Of a DNA stretch of 64,000 nucleotides, positions 16,996-31,000 are shown in pieces. Position 1 is the stretch's first letter; each line of letters opens with the position of its first letter. Both the position numbers and the translations under genes were made by a program. The DNA lies in NCBI GenBank assembly GCA_040774885.1, contig JAXGTO010000008.1, positions 1 through 64,000 of the forward strand. Direction: 5' to 3'. The DNA comes from JAXGTO01 sp040774885 (GTDB lineage: Bacteria > Actinomycetota > Coriobacteriia > Coriobacteriales > Eggerthellaceae). The notes under the pieces were generated by a model. It ran no database searches and was not told where the DNA came from. It was given only the letters and a program-made list of their open reading frames with translations.

Positions 16996-18276
16996 ATGAC
17001 GCAACATCGGGGCACCACCTGCGTGCAGGGCGGATACCATCCAGGCAATGGCGAACCGCGCCAGGTGCCCATCATCCAATCGACCACGTTCCGCTACGAA
17101 AGCAGCGCCGCCATGGGCAAGCTCTTCGATCTGGAAGCGGAAGGCTACTTCTATACGCGGCTGCAGAACCCCACCAACGATCATGTGGCGGCCAAAATCG
17201 CGGAATTGGAAGGCGGCAGCGCGGCCATGCTCACCAGCAGCGGCCAGGCAGCCAACTTCTACGCGGTGTTCAACCTGGCGGGGTGCGGCGACCATGTGGT
17301 GGCATCGAACTCCATCTATGGCGGCACCTTCAACTTGTTCGCCATAACCATGGCACGCATGGGCATCGAATTCACCTTCGTCGACCCCGATTGCTCCGAC
17401 GAAGAATTGGCGGCTGCATTCCGTCCCAACACCAAGGCGGTCTTCGGCGAATCCATCGCCAACCCTGCCCTTACCGTGCTTGATATCGAGCGCTTCGCGC
17501 GTGCCGCGCACGAACACGGCGTGCCGCTCATCGTGGACAACACGTTTCCCACGCCCGTCAATTGCCGTCCGTTCGAATGGGGCGCCGACATCGTCACCCA
17601 TTCCACCACCAAGTACATGGACGGCCACGGTGCCGGAGTGGGGGGCTGCATCGTCGATTCGGGTGCATTCGACTGGATGGCCCATGCGGAAACCTTCCCC
17701 GGGCTCACCACGCCCGATGAAAGCTATCACGGCGTGATCTATGCCGAGCGCTTCGGCAACGGCGGCGCGTTCATAACCAAAGCGACGGCCCAGCTCATGC
17801 GCGATTTTGGCAGCATCCAGAGCCCACAAAACGCTTTCCTGCTCAACCTGGGGCTCGAAAGCCTGCATGTGCGCATGGCGCGCCATTGCGCCAACGGCCA
17901 AGCGGTGGCGGAGCATCTTGCCGCGCATCCGAAGGTGGCTTGGGTGCGTTTCCCCGGCTTGCCCGACGACCCGTACCATGCTTTGGCGCAGAAGTACCTG
18001 CCCAACGGCGGCTGCGGTGTGGTCAGCTTCGGCGTGGCGGGCGGCCGTGCAGCGGCCGAGGCGTTCATGGGCAAGCTGCAGATAGCCCAGATAGCAACTC
18101 ATGTGGCCGATGCACGCACCTGCTGCTTGCACCCCGCCAGTGCCACGCATCGCCAGATGAACGATGAAGAATTGGCGGCAGCGGGAATCACGCCCGACTT
18201 GGTGCGATTCAGCTGCGGCTTGGAAGATGCAGAGGACCTTATCGCCGATATCGACCAGGCCCTTGCGGCGTTGTAG
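16996..18276 (+). CDS. metY: O-acetylhomoserine aminocarboxypropyltransferase (sulfhydrylase)
   Basis: A PLP enzyme of the Cys/Met-metabolism family that makes homocysteine from O-acetylhomoserine and sulfide. Near-N-terminal features are GTTCVQGGYHPG, then STTFRYES and YTRLQNPTND. The PLP lysine is in HSTTKYMDGHG, and the C-terminal block is TCCLHPASATHRQM and VRFSCGLED. The length is 426 residues if translation begins at ATG 16996, which has GGGAG 6 bp upstream. ATGs at 16948, 16972 and 16981 are in frame but less well placed. A small membrane-protein gene follows 24 bp later. Confidence 0.93.
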   Translation: MTQHRGTTCVQGGYHPGNGEPRQVPIIQSTTFRYESSAAMGKLFDLEAEGYFYTRLQNPTNDHVAAKIAELEGGSAAMLTSSGQAANFYAVFNLAGCGDHVVASNSIYGGTFNLFAITMARMGIEFTFVDPDCSDEELAAAFRPNTKAVFGESIANPALTVLDIERFARAAHEHGVPLIVDNTFPTPVNCRPFEWGADIVTHSTTKYMDGHGAGVGGCIVDSGAFDWMAHAETFPGLTTPDESYHGVIYAERFGNGGAFITKATAQLMRDFGSIQSPQNAFLLNLGLESLHVRMARHCANGQAVAEHLAAHPKVAWVRFPGLPDDPYHALAQKYLPNGGCGVVSFGVAGGRAAAEAFMGKLQIAQIATHVADARTCCLHPASATHRQMNDEELAAAGITPDLVRFSCGLEDAEDLIADIDQALAAL

Positions 18277-18300
18277 CGGTTCGGCGAAAGGAAGGCTCCC

Positions 18301-18705
18301 ATGAAGACCACTCGCAATGCGCAGCGCCTGCTCAAGCTCTGCTCGGTATTCGTGCTGGTGGCGGCGTTCCTGTTCTTGGTGACGGGCATCATGGTGCTGC
18401 TGGGAGCCTACGGTGGGTCCACGACGCAGGTGACGGGCCCGGAATTCGAAACCCAGCCGGCGGCTACAGGCGTGGCGGCATCGTATCTCTTCTACTTCGT
18501 CGTGTTTGCGGCGGTGGGAGCGTTGGGCGTGCGTCGTTCCGAAGAACCGCGCCATGCGCTCATCGTGCTGGTGCTCAGCATCATGGCGGCGCTTGCCTGC
18601 GCCTATTCGTGCGTGACCGGCTTCGACATCATGTATCTGCTGGGCGCCATCGTTTCCGTGGCCATGGCGGCCACTGCTTTGGGGGCCTATCACAGCCGCC
18701 GTTGA
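18301..18705 (+). CDS. Small hypothetical membrane protein
   Basis: The 134-residue product has about four TM segments: VFVLVAAFLFLVTGIMVLLG, YLFYFVVFAAVGALGV, LIVLVLSIMAALACAYSC and MYLLGAIVSVAMAATALG. No catalytic motif is visible and I do not recognise the family. GAAAGGAAG precedes the ATG by ~6 bp. It begins 24 bp after metY and may be cotranscribed with it. The 3' end is partly repeated 73 bp downstream. Confidence 0.7.
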   Translation: MKTTRNAQRLLKLCSVFVLVAAFLFLVTGIMVLLGAYGGSTTQVTGPEFETQPAATGVAASYLFYFVVFAAVGALGVRRSEEPRHALIVLVLSIMAALACAYSCVTGFDIMYLLGAIVSVAMAATALGAYHSRR

Positions 18706-18750
18706 GGCGCGGAATCCGCGAACATCGCGCTGATTGATATGCGGCCCCTG

Positions 18751-18780
18751 CCTGGGGCCTGCCGCAGCCGCCGTCGAGGC
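18751..18780 (+). repeat. Degenerate direct copy of a 3' gene end
   Basis: GGGGCCTGCCGCAGCCGCCG with flanking bases repeats the end of the preceding membrane-protein gene (18678-18708) with about five mismatches. A third, weaker echo (GGTCTGCCACAGCTGCACCG) follows near 18804. Confidence 0.5.
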
Positions 18781-18893
18781 TGCTATTCATGCCGTTTTGG
18801 GCGGTCTGCCACAGCTGCACCGAAGGTGCTTTCTGCCCTGGTTGAGGGGTGGATTCCAGCCGCCGTACACACCGACTTCTTACCGCTTTGGGG

Positions 18894-18922
18894 TTGACGC
18901 ACTTATGTATTGCGTCTACCTT
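18894..18922 (+). promoter_or_regulatory. Sigma70-type promoter of the giant surface-protein gene
   Basis: TTGACG (18894-18899), a 17-bp spacer, then TACCTT (18917-18922), ~100 bp before the ATG. The predicted leader contains two hairpins: CCTCAAGG (18933) / CCTTGAGG (18961), and a 23-bp near-palindrome at 18976-18998 (GCAGGCAATCG / CGATCGCCTGC). Confidence 0.55.
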
Positions 18923-19023
18923 TTGCATATGGCCTCAAGGGGGGGATTGCGATAGCTTTACCTTGAGGAAGGGCGGCAGGCAATCGGCGATCGCCTGCGA
19001 CAATTGAACAAAGGGTGGCAATC

Positions 19024-22000
19024 ATGGACCAGCATTCCACTGCGCGCGGTGCCTTGGCCAAGGGGTCGTTTTCTTCCAAGGCGGTATCTCTTCTTATGTC
19101 GGTTGTCATGGTGATGGGCATATGCGTGCCCAGCACATCGTATGCCACCGATGCGTCCACGCAGCAAGCCCAAGGCGCTTCTGCGCAATCGACCGACCAG
19201 ACGCAAGAGGCTTCTGCGCAGGCGGATGATTCTTCTGCCCAGCCCGCAGCCCAAGCGGATGTTGCGGCTGATACGGGCCAAGCGGATGCGACGAGCCAAT
19301 CAGATGCGGCGGCCACCTCGACCGATTCGTCGAAGACCGAGTCCGCTGCAACAACGGCTGGATCCGCTGCCTCCGGATCGACGGCCACGGACAAAGCTGA
19401 ATCCACTTACACCGTCACGCTTTCCGCCACCGACGGTGCCACCTTCGCCACCGACGCCATCGATGGCGTTACTTTCAACAAAGATGCCACGCAGGCAACC
19501 ATCAAAGTTACTGCTGGCGAAACGCTGGCAGACAGCTTCAAGGCCGATACCTTGCCCCAATTGGTTTTTCCCGACAATGCCCAATTGGGCGCTTGGGCCT
19601 ATTCCGCCGATGACGGTTTGCAAGAGCTCACTGTCGACCAACTGCTCTCCATGAAGATCACCCGCGATATCACGTTTGAAACCGAGCTTGTTCCCGTTGA
19701 AGACGACGAAGCCACCACTATGGCCGACAAGGTCATCTATTGGAATCCCAGCGAACATGACATCAAAGACCCCGCTGACGACACCGTCTTGGCGCCGAAG
19801 GGCGACGATGCCAATTCCGGCGTATCGGCCAAATACCCGGTGCTCACTTGGGATCGCGTCAAGGAGATTTACGAAGGATCCACCGGCTATACCGTTCACA
19901 TCATGGCCACTGCCGTGCTGGGAACCGAGAAAACCGGCGGCGGCTACATCGTGCCGCTCGATTTGAATATCAACGGCAAAAATGGAGCTACGGATTACAA
20001 CGTCACTTTCACCACGTGGGATCAAAACGAAGAAGAGCTTTTCCTGATTCCCAGTTACGATGCTTCAACCACCCCTGCCACCGAAGCGGGTAGTCTTACG
20101 GTTGCCAATGTAACGTTCTCGCCGGCATCTTCCACCATGAATTCCATTCGCATTATCGGCGGCAACAGCACCGACGGTGCCAATGCCGCAGGTGGCCAGC
20201 TCACTATAGGCGAGAGCTTCAAAACCACCAGTCCCATCCAGTACGAACTCAACGAATACGGGCTCAGCCTGGCCGATACCGACCCGGACACGGCAGCCAT
20301 CTACAACCCGCTGGTGCTCGACGCCCAAGGAAGTTCCGTCCCCCAGACCTACACCATTTACTATTCAGGGATCAACGGCAATATGTTCTACCAGTACGCC
20401 AACGTGGTGCAGGCGGGTGCCAATGGCCCTGCCGACATGTATGGCCAGGAGTACTTCGTTTTGTCTGCGCGCAACGAGGGTTTCCACTGGAACTATTACT
20501 ATGACGGCGAAAGCATGCATCCGACCGATGAAACCCAGTGGGATAAAAGCAAGCTGGAGCTTTCTGTCGACTACAGGTACTCCGCCGTATACGTCAACCC
20601 CACCGTTGCCACCAGCAGCTTCGGCGGTTCGTGCAAATATCCGGTAAAGACCATGGAAGAGGCCCTCAACATCGTCGAAAATTCCTCTTGGGAAGATGCC
20701 GTTGACCGCGTCATCTATATTTGCGGCACCATAGATGTGAATAACAATACCTCATGGGATCTTTCGCATGCCCGCGATGCGTACCGTACCAAAGTCTATG
20801 TGTGTTCCAGCCCTCTCATCAATGACGCGCATGTCCATTCCGTGCCTACCACGTTGTTCAACGTGGCTTCGGGCGTCAGGCTCAACATCACCGGTATGGA
20901 CGTGTTCTACAACCTTTCCACCGACTACAACGACACCACGTTGACGCATACCATTTTCAACGTCAATCCTGGCGCGAGCCTGAAAGTCACCGACACCAAT
21001 ATATCGGGCAAGACCGATGAGGGGTCGATGTCTCAAGGGTGGGGCGTCAAGATAGCGGGAAGCAGCACTGCGAACACCTCGTTTACCATGGATGGCGAAA
21101 GCTCCATTTCTTACAACAGTCGCGGCATCCAGGCAGTAGGCGTCGGTTCCGATAAAACCAAAACCACTATCACCCTCAACGGCGGCAGTGTAAGCCACAA
21201 CGACCTTAGAATCGGGAGTAACAGCACAGAGCCGGTCGTTGGATATACAGGCGGCGCCGGTGTCTATGCCGCCAATGCAACCCTCGATATTGCCGGCGGC
21301 AGCATCGATGACAACACCGTTACGGGGACTTACTACAACGGTTATCGCTACTTGTACGGAGCCGGTGTTTACGCTTCAGCCACTGACATCACCATGTCTG
21401 ACGGATCGGCATCGCGCAATAGCGCTGGGAGCTATTCTACCGGCGGTGCCTTCTATATGACTGGCGGCGGCGACTTCACCATGAGCGGCGGCACCATCGA
21501 TGGCAATTCCTCTACCTCGTCCAGTTACCCCGACGGAGCCGGCAGCGCACTGTATTACACCAATAACGGTGCCGTTTCGATCAGCGGGGGCACCGTTTCC
21601 AACAACACGCAAGCGGCTTATGGCGCGATTTATCTGACCAGCAGCACCAACACGCTCGCCATCGGTGAAGCCGTATTTTCGGGCAATAAAAGCACCAATT
21701 ACAACAGTTCTAGCGCCGGAGCTGTTTATTGCTCAACCTACACCACCGTTACCGTGGACGGTGCCACGTTCAAGAGTAATTCAGCCTCCAGCGGAAGCAG
21801 CGGCAACGGTGGCGCTATCTATTGCTCCGGCTCCGGCTCGCAGCTCACGGTAAAGAACACGTCGTTTACAGGGAACAGCTCCGGTGGCAATGGCGGTGCG
21901 ATCTACGCTTATTCGCCTGATTTTTCCAGGCCCACCTCCATCGAAAACTGCACTTTCGATGGGAACAGTTGCGCAAGCTCGGGCGTAGGTGCTGCCGTGT

Positions 22001-25000
22001 ATTCCGGGGGAGCCGCAACAACTGTTTTGTCGTGCGAGTTCATGAATCAAACCGGCTACAACGGATCGCTGTATGCCTCGGCGAATTCAACCGATGTCAC
22101 TGACTGCAATTTCCATGACAACAACGTCACGAACGGTGCCGGCGTCTTCGCCTCGGGCTCGACGTCCATCGTGGGAACCACATTCAAAGACAATAGCGCC
22201 ACAAATGGCGGCGGTGTCTATTCCAACAGTACGGTGAAGATCTGCGACAGCACGTTTTCCGGCAACAGCGCCAGCAATTGCGGTGGCGGCTTGTGTGTGA
22301 ACAGCGGCAGCGTTTACGTCTACCAAAGCGGGGAAACGGGAATAAGCACTTCGTTTTCCGGCAACAGCGCCAATTACGGCGGCGGCGTTTCCAATGGAAG
22401 CAGTTATTCCGCTACCGGCGCCGGCACGCTTTATCTGGAGGGCGGCACCTTTGCCGACAACACGGCAACTTTGGGCGGCGCCACGTTGTACAACTGCGGC
22501 ACCGTTTGGATGGAGGGCGGCACGTATTCCCATGCAGCAGCCACCGACAACGCCATCTACAATGATGTTTCATACTCTTCGCTTGGCAACAAGTTCTACC
22601 TCGATCCCACCAAGGTTACGTTCTTGAACGATGCCTTCTTCCTGAACACCGCACCTTCCAAGGTTTGGCTGCTCAAAGATCCGGGAACCTCGACTTTCCC
22701 GCTTTCGGTCAATACCGACAACTTCAAGACGGGGTCGGTGGTGGTCACGCCATCGGGTGCCGTCAGCCATTCGGACCACGACGGCAGCTCTGTTTCGTAT
22801 TCCGAGATCGACGTGCATACCTTCCCCACTAATTTCCAAGGCGGCACGTTGCCGACGGGAGCCACCATCCAAGGGTATTCAACCAACTTGATCTTGGGCG
22901 GACAGGGCGTTTTTCTGGACGGGACCAATGGCGATGATGCCAATTCCGGGGCGGATCCGCTGCATCCGGTTAAAACATGGATGCAAGCCAACGCCAACCT
23001 GCGCACCAATATTGCGGTAGCCAATGCCGCGGGCACCACGTTTGAGCCGTACATCTACGTGGTAGGTACGGTTCCCATTGCCGAAGACACCACCTGGACG
23101 CTCGACCCCGACGACGCAACGCTGACCCAAACCGCAAAGGCCTACGATGCCGATTGGTATCCGCAGGTGCAGCGCTTTGACAGCTATTTCGGTTCGCTGG
23201 TCAATGTGACCGCAGGCAAGTTGACGCTCGATACCATTACCATCAACGGCAAAGCCGAGGGTTGTTCGCCCACGAACAACACGGACAGCCAGACCGGCGG
23301 CGGCGTCGATCCGCTCATCACGGTGCAGACGGGCGCCACGCTTGATTTGGCCAAGGGCTCGAAGGTGTCCAACAACTACCAATATGGCATACGCGCCTAC
23401 GGAGCCACTATCAACATGACGGACGATGCGTTTGTCGGCAACAACCGGAACACGGCAATATACGCGCAGGATGGCACCGCCGTCAACATGACCGATTCTG
23501 CGCAACTCGATATCGGCCCCTCGTATGCGACCAATGCCAGCGATGTGGCAAGCCGCAGCGGCATCAAACTGGTGGGCACTGCGCAAAAAGACTCCACGCT
23601 TGAAATGCAGGGCACCAGCCATATCGAATGCTATGGGCTTATCGGCGTGGATGCGGGCAGCTATTCGCAGGCAACCATCGGTTCTGCGGCCGATACCGCG
23701 GATTCGCATCCCTATATCGAAACGCAAAATGGCAGCAATATCACCAGTTATGAAAACAAAGGCGCCATCGTCGGCAGCAACGACAGCAAGGTTTTGATGC
23801 AGGGATATGCGCAGATCCGGCCGTCCGCCGAGCCTGATGCGGGGACGCGCAGCGGATATGGTTACGTTTCGCAGGCGTCCAGCAACGACTCCGCCCATCC
23901 GTCGACCTTCACCATGACCGACCATGCTTCGATGATCAACCTTACTGCCGGGTTGCATACCTATGGTTCGTATTACCTGACTTCGACGGTGCAAGGGTCA
24001 GCGCAGATCACCAACTGCCAATACGGCCTTTTGACCGATAACGGATCCAACGATACGTTCGTGTTTGCAGACGACTCCTCGATTTCCTGCACGGACGACA
24101 ATCCGGATTCCGCCTACGGCGTCTATGCGCGGTATAGTTCCAGCAACAACACGGTGACCTTCAAGGACAAAGCTTCTCTGGTCGATCTGAACAGCGGTAT
24201 CTGGGCTTCATACAGTTCGTATACCCAGAGTGGTTGGAAGGTGTCCTTCGAAGACCAGTCGGTCATCAACAACATGAAAAACTATGGTATCTACCTGGGC
24301 TCTTACACCTCCAAGTGGGATATCTCCTTCAGCGGATCGGCGGGTATCGATACCTGCGGCTCGTACGGCATCAGTTTGGCGGGCATCGGCGGTTCCAGCT
24401 ACGGACAGCACTCGGTGACATTCGGCGGAGACAGCTATATCACCGATTGCAGCGGCTATGATTTCTACGATTACAGCACGGGAACCTACTTGACGATGAA
24501 CGACAATGCGGTTTTCCGTGGCGGTACGCCTTCGGAAAGCAAGATGCAGAATGCGTTGGTGTATGTCTATTACAACACCAGCAGCACAAGGCGTCCAGGC
24601 TCGTTCACCATGAACGATAAATCAAGCGTAGAGGGCGCCCATTGTTACCTTGATACGGATGAGGCCTACCGCGCCTCTTACGGCCGGGGAGTTTACCTGT
24701 ATGTGAATGATCAAGTATCCTATTCTATGAGCATGAATGATTCTGCCACCATCAAGGACAATTTCGGCACAGGCCTCTATCTGAATTCCATATACACCGG
24801 CTACTCGGGCACGCTTTCCGCATCGCTCTACGACAATGCCTCCATCACCGGCAATGGATATCAGGGTCTGTATGTGGGGGGCTATCGGGAGGAATCTACC
24901 GCCAAGACGAAGGCTTCGCTGGCGGCTGGCGTTACGGTATCCGGCAATGCGGCCTCGTATGCCGAAACCGCCCTGCAAGGGCGCGAAATCTACAATGCGG

Positions 25001-28000
25001 GCAGCCTCACCATGGATATCGCCGCCACGGTGGAAAATGAGATATACCTTCCCTATCCCGGTCACATCATCACCCTCACCGATGCCGATTCCGTCGGCTC
25101 CGAGGGCGCCGCAGCCGACAAATTCAAGATCGGTTACGACAACAACTTCATAGCCCAGCGAGTTGTGGAACCCAGTGATTCGGTTTCGGATGCATCCCAA
25201 TATCTGGGCAGCTTCACCGAATCGACCAATGTGCCCGATGGCTGCAAGATGGTGGCGGGAGCCGGCACCGATGCGAATTGCATCGTGGTGCAAAGCGGCA
25301 ATGCGGTGTTCCTGGCCGGTGACTCCAGCAGCTATTATTCTGGCTCTGGAGCTTACGGCAACGACAGCAACAACGGATTGAGCCCTTCTACCCCCGTGCG
25401 CACTTTTGCCCGGGCCAAGGAAGTCCTTGCCACGTTGCCGCAAGGCAGCAACATCATCATATGCAATCACTACGTCGACCCCACCACGGCTACCACCACG
25501 CTCACAACGTCCGGCAAAGACCTGGATTGGTCGTTTGATGCCGATGGCACCTTCACCAATGCGTCCGGTGAAACTTGGACCCCTCGATTGGTGGCCTATT
25601 CGTCGCTCAACACACCCATGGTGGTATTCACCGGCACGCTCAGCGCGTTGCAACGTGTCGATTTTTCAAACCTCACCTTCGAGGCCAACACCGGCACGAC
25701 GCAATATACCTATAACTTCATTGAGGGGCGGGCCAACTCCCAGAAAGCGCTGATTACCGGCTGTACCTTCATCCATGGACGCCAGAACGCCGTGTCGGTA
25801 AGCAACAGCAACAGCACCATCACCGTCGACAACTGCGATTTCAGCGACTTCGCGGTAATGCAGACCGACGTCAGCTACCTTGACCCGTGCCTAGCGAATA
25901 ACTCATTCCTTAACTGCAGCAGTGGAGCGCTCAACGTGGCGAACTGCGATTTCAGCGGGTTTGACATTCCGGCGTACAGCTTCCGCTTCATCGCTTCTGG
26001 CGGGAAGCTGTCTGTTGCAGACTGCTCGTTTGATGACAACGCTTTTTCTGGGCAGTATTACAAAGAATGGAACGATGGGGAGGCGCAGTACTCAGGCGCG
26101 CTCGTTTCGTCGTCGGGCACTGCAACGATTTCGAACGTGAGCATGGATGGCAATTCGTTCGATCTTGAATACGGGGATAAACCGGGCGTAACGTTTATCG
26201 GCTCTAATCTAAGCGGAGCGCTCCTTTCCCTGACCGGAACCTCCACCGTGTCGAACAGCACGGTCGATGGCAACTCCGTGAAATTGCGGGCAACTTCGGG
26301 CGATGAAAATTTGTATGCAAGCGGAACCTTGCAAGGCCTGGTGCGGATGGGCACAGGCACTATGACCGATTGTTCCATTTCCAACAACACCGCCAGCGGC
26401 GGCACCTACATCCAGGGTGTGGGCCTCTATTCATACGGAGGGCTTTCGACGCTCACCAATTGCACCATCGACAACAACAAAGTGGTGCAGTCGGATATCA
26501 GCCAAACCGGATGGCCTCTCGATACCGACAGTACGGCCGGCGGCGGAATCTATGTGTCTCGGGGTTCGAACGCTGGCGTCATCATGCTTTCCGGTTCGAT
26601 TTCAAACAATGTGTCGCTTAAAGGCTCGGCCGCCTATATCGATGGCACGATAGACTCATCGTATAACGCGGGTTCTTTGACTATGGGCGGAGGCAGCGTT
26701 TCCGGCAATTCCAATTACGACGGCAGCGCCACTGCATATGAAGGATCCCCCATCTATGACAATGGCAATCTGACCATCAAGGGCGGACGCTCGGCCATCG
26801 CCGACCATATCTATTTGACCAGCGTGGACCATCCCATCACGCTCGCCGGCGCCATCTATCAGAAGAACCGTATCTACAATGTCGACTGCAATACGGACAG
26901 CAGCGCCGGAGACGCCCGATTCAAGAAGGGCAGCGTGGTGGTAAAGCCCGATGGCGACGTTCTGGATAGCGCGACCAGCTATCTGCGCTACTTCAATGTG
27001 GCGGCAACGGGATTCGTGCTGGCAAAGCAGCAGCCCAATCTGGTGTTGAAGAGCTACGTGTTCTTGGACAGCGTAAACGGCAGCGATAGCAACGATGGCA
27101 GCAATCCCGACAGCGCATTCAAGACGTTGCAGGGTGCATTCGATATGCTCACGGCGCGCGATGGCGACATCACCAACACCATCTTCTATATTTCCGGGCC
27201 CATGAACATCACCTCCGACGAAACGTGGAGCCTCGAAGGCAGCCGCGATCCGGATACGGGCGACCTTACCAGCGAATTCGTGCGCTATACCGGATTCAGC
27301 CTGACGGGCGGCTATACATGGCCTGCCTATACCGGCAATCTGTTCGATGTTGCCGACGGTGCCACGCTTTCGATTGACAACGCCACAGTCAACGGGCGGC
27401 GCGACACCGACGATACGCAGGGCGAAGCCCTTATCAAGGTGGAAAAGGGCGGCACGGTCAAGCTGAATGCGGGAACCACGCTCACCCTCAACACCAACAC
27501 GGATTCCCCGTTGAGCGGCAAGGGCGGAGCCATCCTCAACAGCGGCACGGTGAACGTGGGCAATGGCGTCACCATTTCTGAAACCAAGGCGACGCAGGGC
27601 GGCGGCATCTACAGCACCAGCGACGGAACCAACGCCGGCGTCATCAACGTCAGAGGCACCACGGCATCCATCGTGCCCGAGGTTTACCTGGAGGGCACCG
27701 GCACCAGCCGCAACAATCCTGGCCTCGATGCAGTGGTGAACGCAGCCGTCAATTACGCTCCGGCCAGCAAGACGCAACTTTCCATCGTGTTGCAGAACGC
27801 CTACGAGGGCCGTCCCGTGGTGGATTACCCCGATTCTTACACTCCCAATCTGGTCGATGCGCAGAAGTACCATCTTGAAAGCAGTGTGGCTTCGCTGTAC
27901 CGCTTGGGCAACCGCGCCACGGCCAGCGACATCCTGGAGCTGCAGCTGAAGGGCGTCATCTACATCGATGGGCAGAACGGCGATGATTCCTACGGAGGAA

Positions 28001-31000
28001 CCACGCCCGATACCGCAGTCAAGACGTTCAAGCACGCGTATGAGCTGTTGAAGTTGCGCGAGCTGCAAGATCCCGATGGCAATGGCGGCGGCGTTCTGAT
28101 GGTGGTTGACACCGTCGACGTGTCTTCCGACATCCAACTGATCAACACGCCGGGCAGCGCATCCGTAAAGGACATCAGCCAGTACATCGACGTCAACGAT
28201 GCAAGCCAAAACGTCGAAACAGCCGGCACGGTATACATACGCCGTTACAGCCAGCCCACGGCCCACGCCTCTATGGAGGGCTTCACGCATGCAAGCAATG
28301 TAAACGCCCTCGTCAATGTGAAAGCCGGCGGCACGCTGACCATGAGCGACTTCGGCGTGCAGGGCCATAGCGAAACCGTCGAGAGCAGCGATACCCGCTT
28401 CGCAGCCCCTGGCGTCCAGGCCGAAAGCGCTTTGATCACCGTTCAGGGCGGCGGCACTTTCGATTGCAATTGGTGCGAATTCACCGATAACGACAATGCG
28501 GAAACGGGCGGACAAGGCGGTGCCGTGTACGTAGGCAACGACCTGGTCAACGGAAACGGATCGGTCACGTTGCGCAATGCCACCGTCTCCAACACCTCCG
28601 CCGAACAGGGAAGTGCGCTGTACAACAACGGCAAGCTGGCTTTCGATTCCAACATGGACATCACCGGATCGATCTACCTGGCCGGCACCGGGTCCGAAGC
28701 GCAACCGGCGACCAGCCACTATATCGACATCCTGGCAAGCGGCACCACCAACGCCAGCGGCAAATACGATGTGGAAGTCCAAGATCCTTACCGCACGCGC
28801 ACCATCGCCGACTATCCGGAGACGGCCACCAACGCCGAACGTGCCAGCTACAACTTCCAGTCCAACGTTACCGATTATTATGTGCTGCGCAATCGCGGTA
28901 CCGATGATACGGTGCTCGAACTCCAGTTCAAGAGCGCCATCTACATCGATGGCATCCATGGCGATGATGCCAACGACGGCAAGACGGCCGACACGGCGGT
29001 CAAGACGCTCAAGCAGGCCTACACGCTGCTGGAGTCCACCGAGAGCAGCTATCTGTATGTGGTCGATGCGGTAACCACCACCGCGGATACCTCGCTCACT
29101 ACCACCAGTTACAGCGATGGCAACGGCGACAGCGTGACCTTGACGGTTAATCCCATCGAGGTTTACCGCTACGCGCAGCCCACGGCTCATGCCAGCTTGA
29201 CCGGGTTCACGCACGAAACCAATACCGGAGCCTTGTTCGATTCGGCGGGTGGGACGCTCACCTTGGGCGACCTGGTGGTCAACGGACATAGCAATGCGAT
29301 AACGGGCGTCAATTATCCCGACAGCCGCATCGCTGCAGGCGCTCAGGCTAAATCGGCGCTGCTGCGCACCGAAGAGCACGGCACGCTGCAGCTTGAAAGC
29401 GGCGCGGTGCTGCGTGACAACGACAACGTTTCCGCCGCTACCGACGACGCGTCCATGCAAGGCGGTGCCGTCAACAACGAGGGTTCGTTCTTCTTCAACC
29501 AGGCCATGCTCATCAACAACAAGGCTGTGCACGGCGCGGCCGTCTATCAAGATGGCAATCAGTTCGTCATCGAGAGCATGGCCGCCGACGCCATCGGCAC
29601 CCAGGGCATCTATCTGACGGCAACGACGGGAAGCAGTGCCGTCAACCATGTCATTTCCATCAATGGCGACGAAATTCCTGCCGAGGTTACCGGTGACAAC
29701 GCGTTGCAGGTGGATATGGACAATGCGGTACGCGGCCGCAACGTGGTCGTGTACTCCGACGGTTCGTACAGCGGCGAATTGGCCGATCAGCTTTCGCATT
29801 ACGCGGTTGGATCCACCGTGCCCGACAATCTGCCACTGGTGGTTTCCAAGACCGAGACCAATACGCTCGAACTGATGAACTACCTGGTGACGTATTACGA
29901 CAACGGCAGCACGTCCGGTGCGGTGCCCGTCGATGCTTCGAGCCCGTATGTGCCCGGAGCCACGGCAACGGTGCTCGGCAACACGGGCGATCTGAGCAAA
30001 GACAACGCCACCTTCGTCGGCTGGAACACCAAGGCCGACGGCACCGGCACGCACTACGATGCCGACGATACGCAGGTCATGAACGAAGACCTGGATCTTT
30101 ACGCCATGTGGCTGGGTGCTCAGAAGACGGCTGCGCAGACCGAAGAGAATATATTGCGACCGGGGCAGGTGCTCACCTATACCGTGACCGCCACTGTGCC
30201 TGAAGCCGCCACCAGCGTCACCATCACCGACGTGGTTCCCACCGGCACCGCATACGTGCAGGATTCGGCTACCCAAGGCGGCACCTACAAGAACGGCACC
30301 ATCACTTGGAAAACCGGCAGCATGGCTGCAGGCGAAACGTTCACTGCCGAATTCAAGGTCACCGTGCCCGATGATGCTGCAATCGGAACCGAGGTGTCCA
30401 ACACCGCCAAGGTGGCAGTGGGCACGAACAGCCTTGACTCCAATACCACCATCAATACCGTGGGCGAGACCCATAAGGTGGTCTATCACGGAAACGGAAG
30501 CACGTCCGGCACGGTGCCCGCCGATGCCACGCATTATGCCGTGGGCGAATCGGCAACGGTGCTCGGCAATACCGGCAGCCTGGTCAAGACGGCTGCCACC
30601 TTCGCCGGCTGGAACACCAAGGCCGACGGCACCGGCACGCACTATGTGGCCGGCGATACCGTGACCGTCGCGAACGACCAGGTGGATCTCTACGCCATGT
30701 GGGTGGGCGGAACCAAGTCCGTCAGCCAGCCCGAAACCACGCTGTTGCCGGGCCAAGAGCTCACGTACACCATCGATATCACGGTTCCCGAGGCTTCCAC
30801 TGCGGTGACTGCCACCGACACCCTGCCCACCGGCACCACCTATGTGACGGGCAGCGCAGACGAAGGCGGAACGTACGCCGACGGCATCGTCACGTGGAAC
30901 CTGGGTGCGGCCACGGCCGGCCAGACGTTCACTTTGTCCTTCAAGGTCACGGTGGACCAAAATGCGGCCGAAGGCACGCAAATCGACAACAAGGCGCAGT

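Noticed and set aside
15979..18693. One 904-residue minus-strand protein reading through metY antisense into metA
   Set aside because: Only the last 306 codons are MetA, with AGGAGG before ATG 16899; the upstream extension is antisense to metY.
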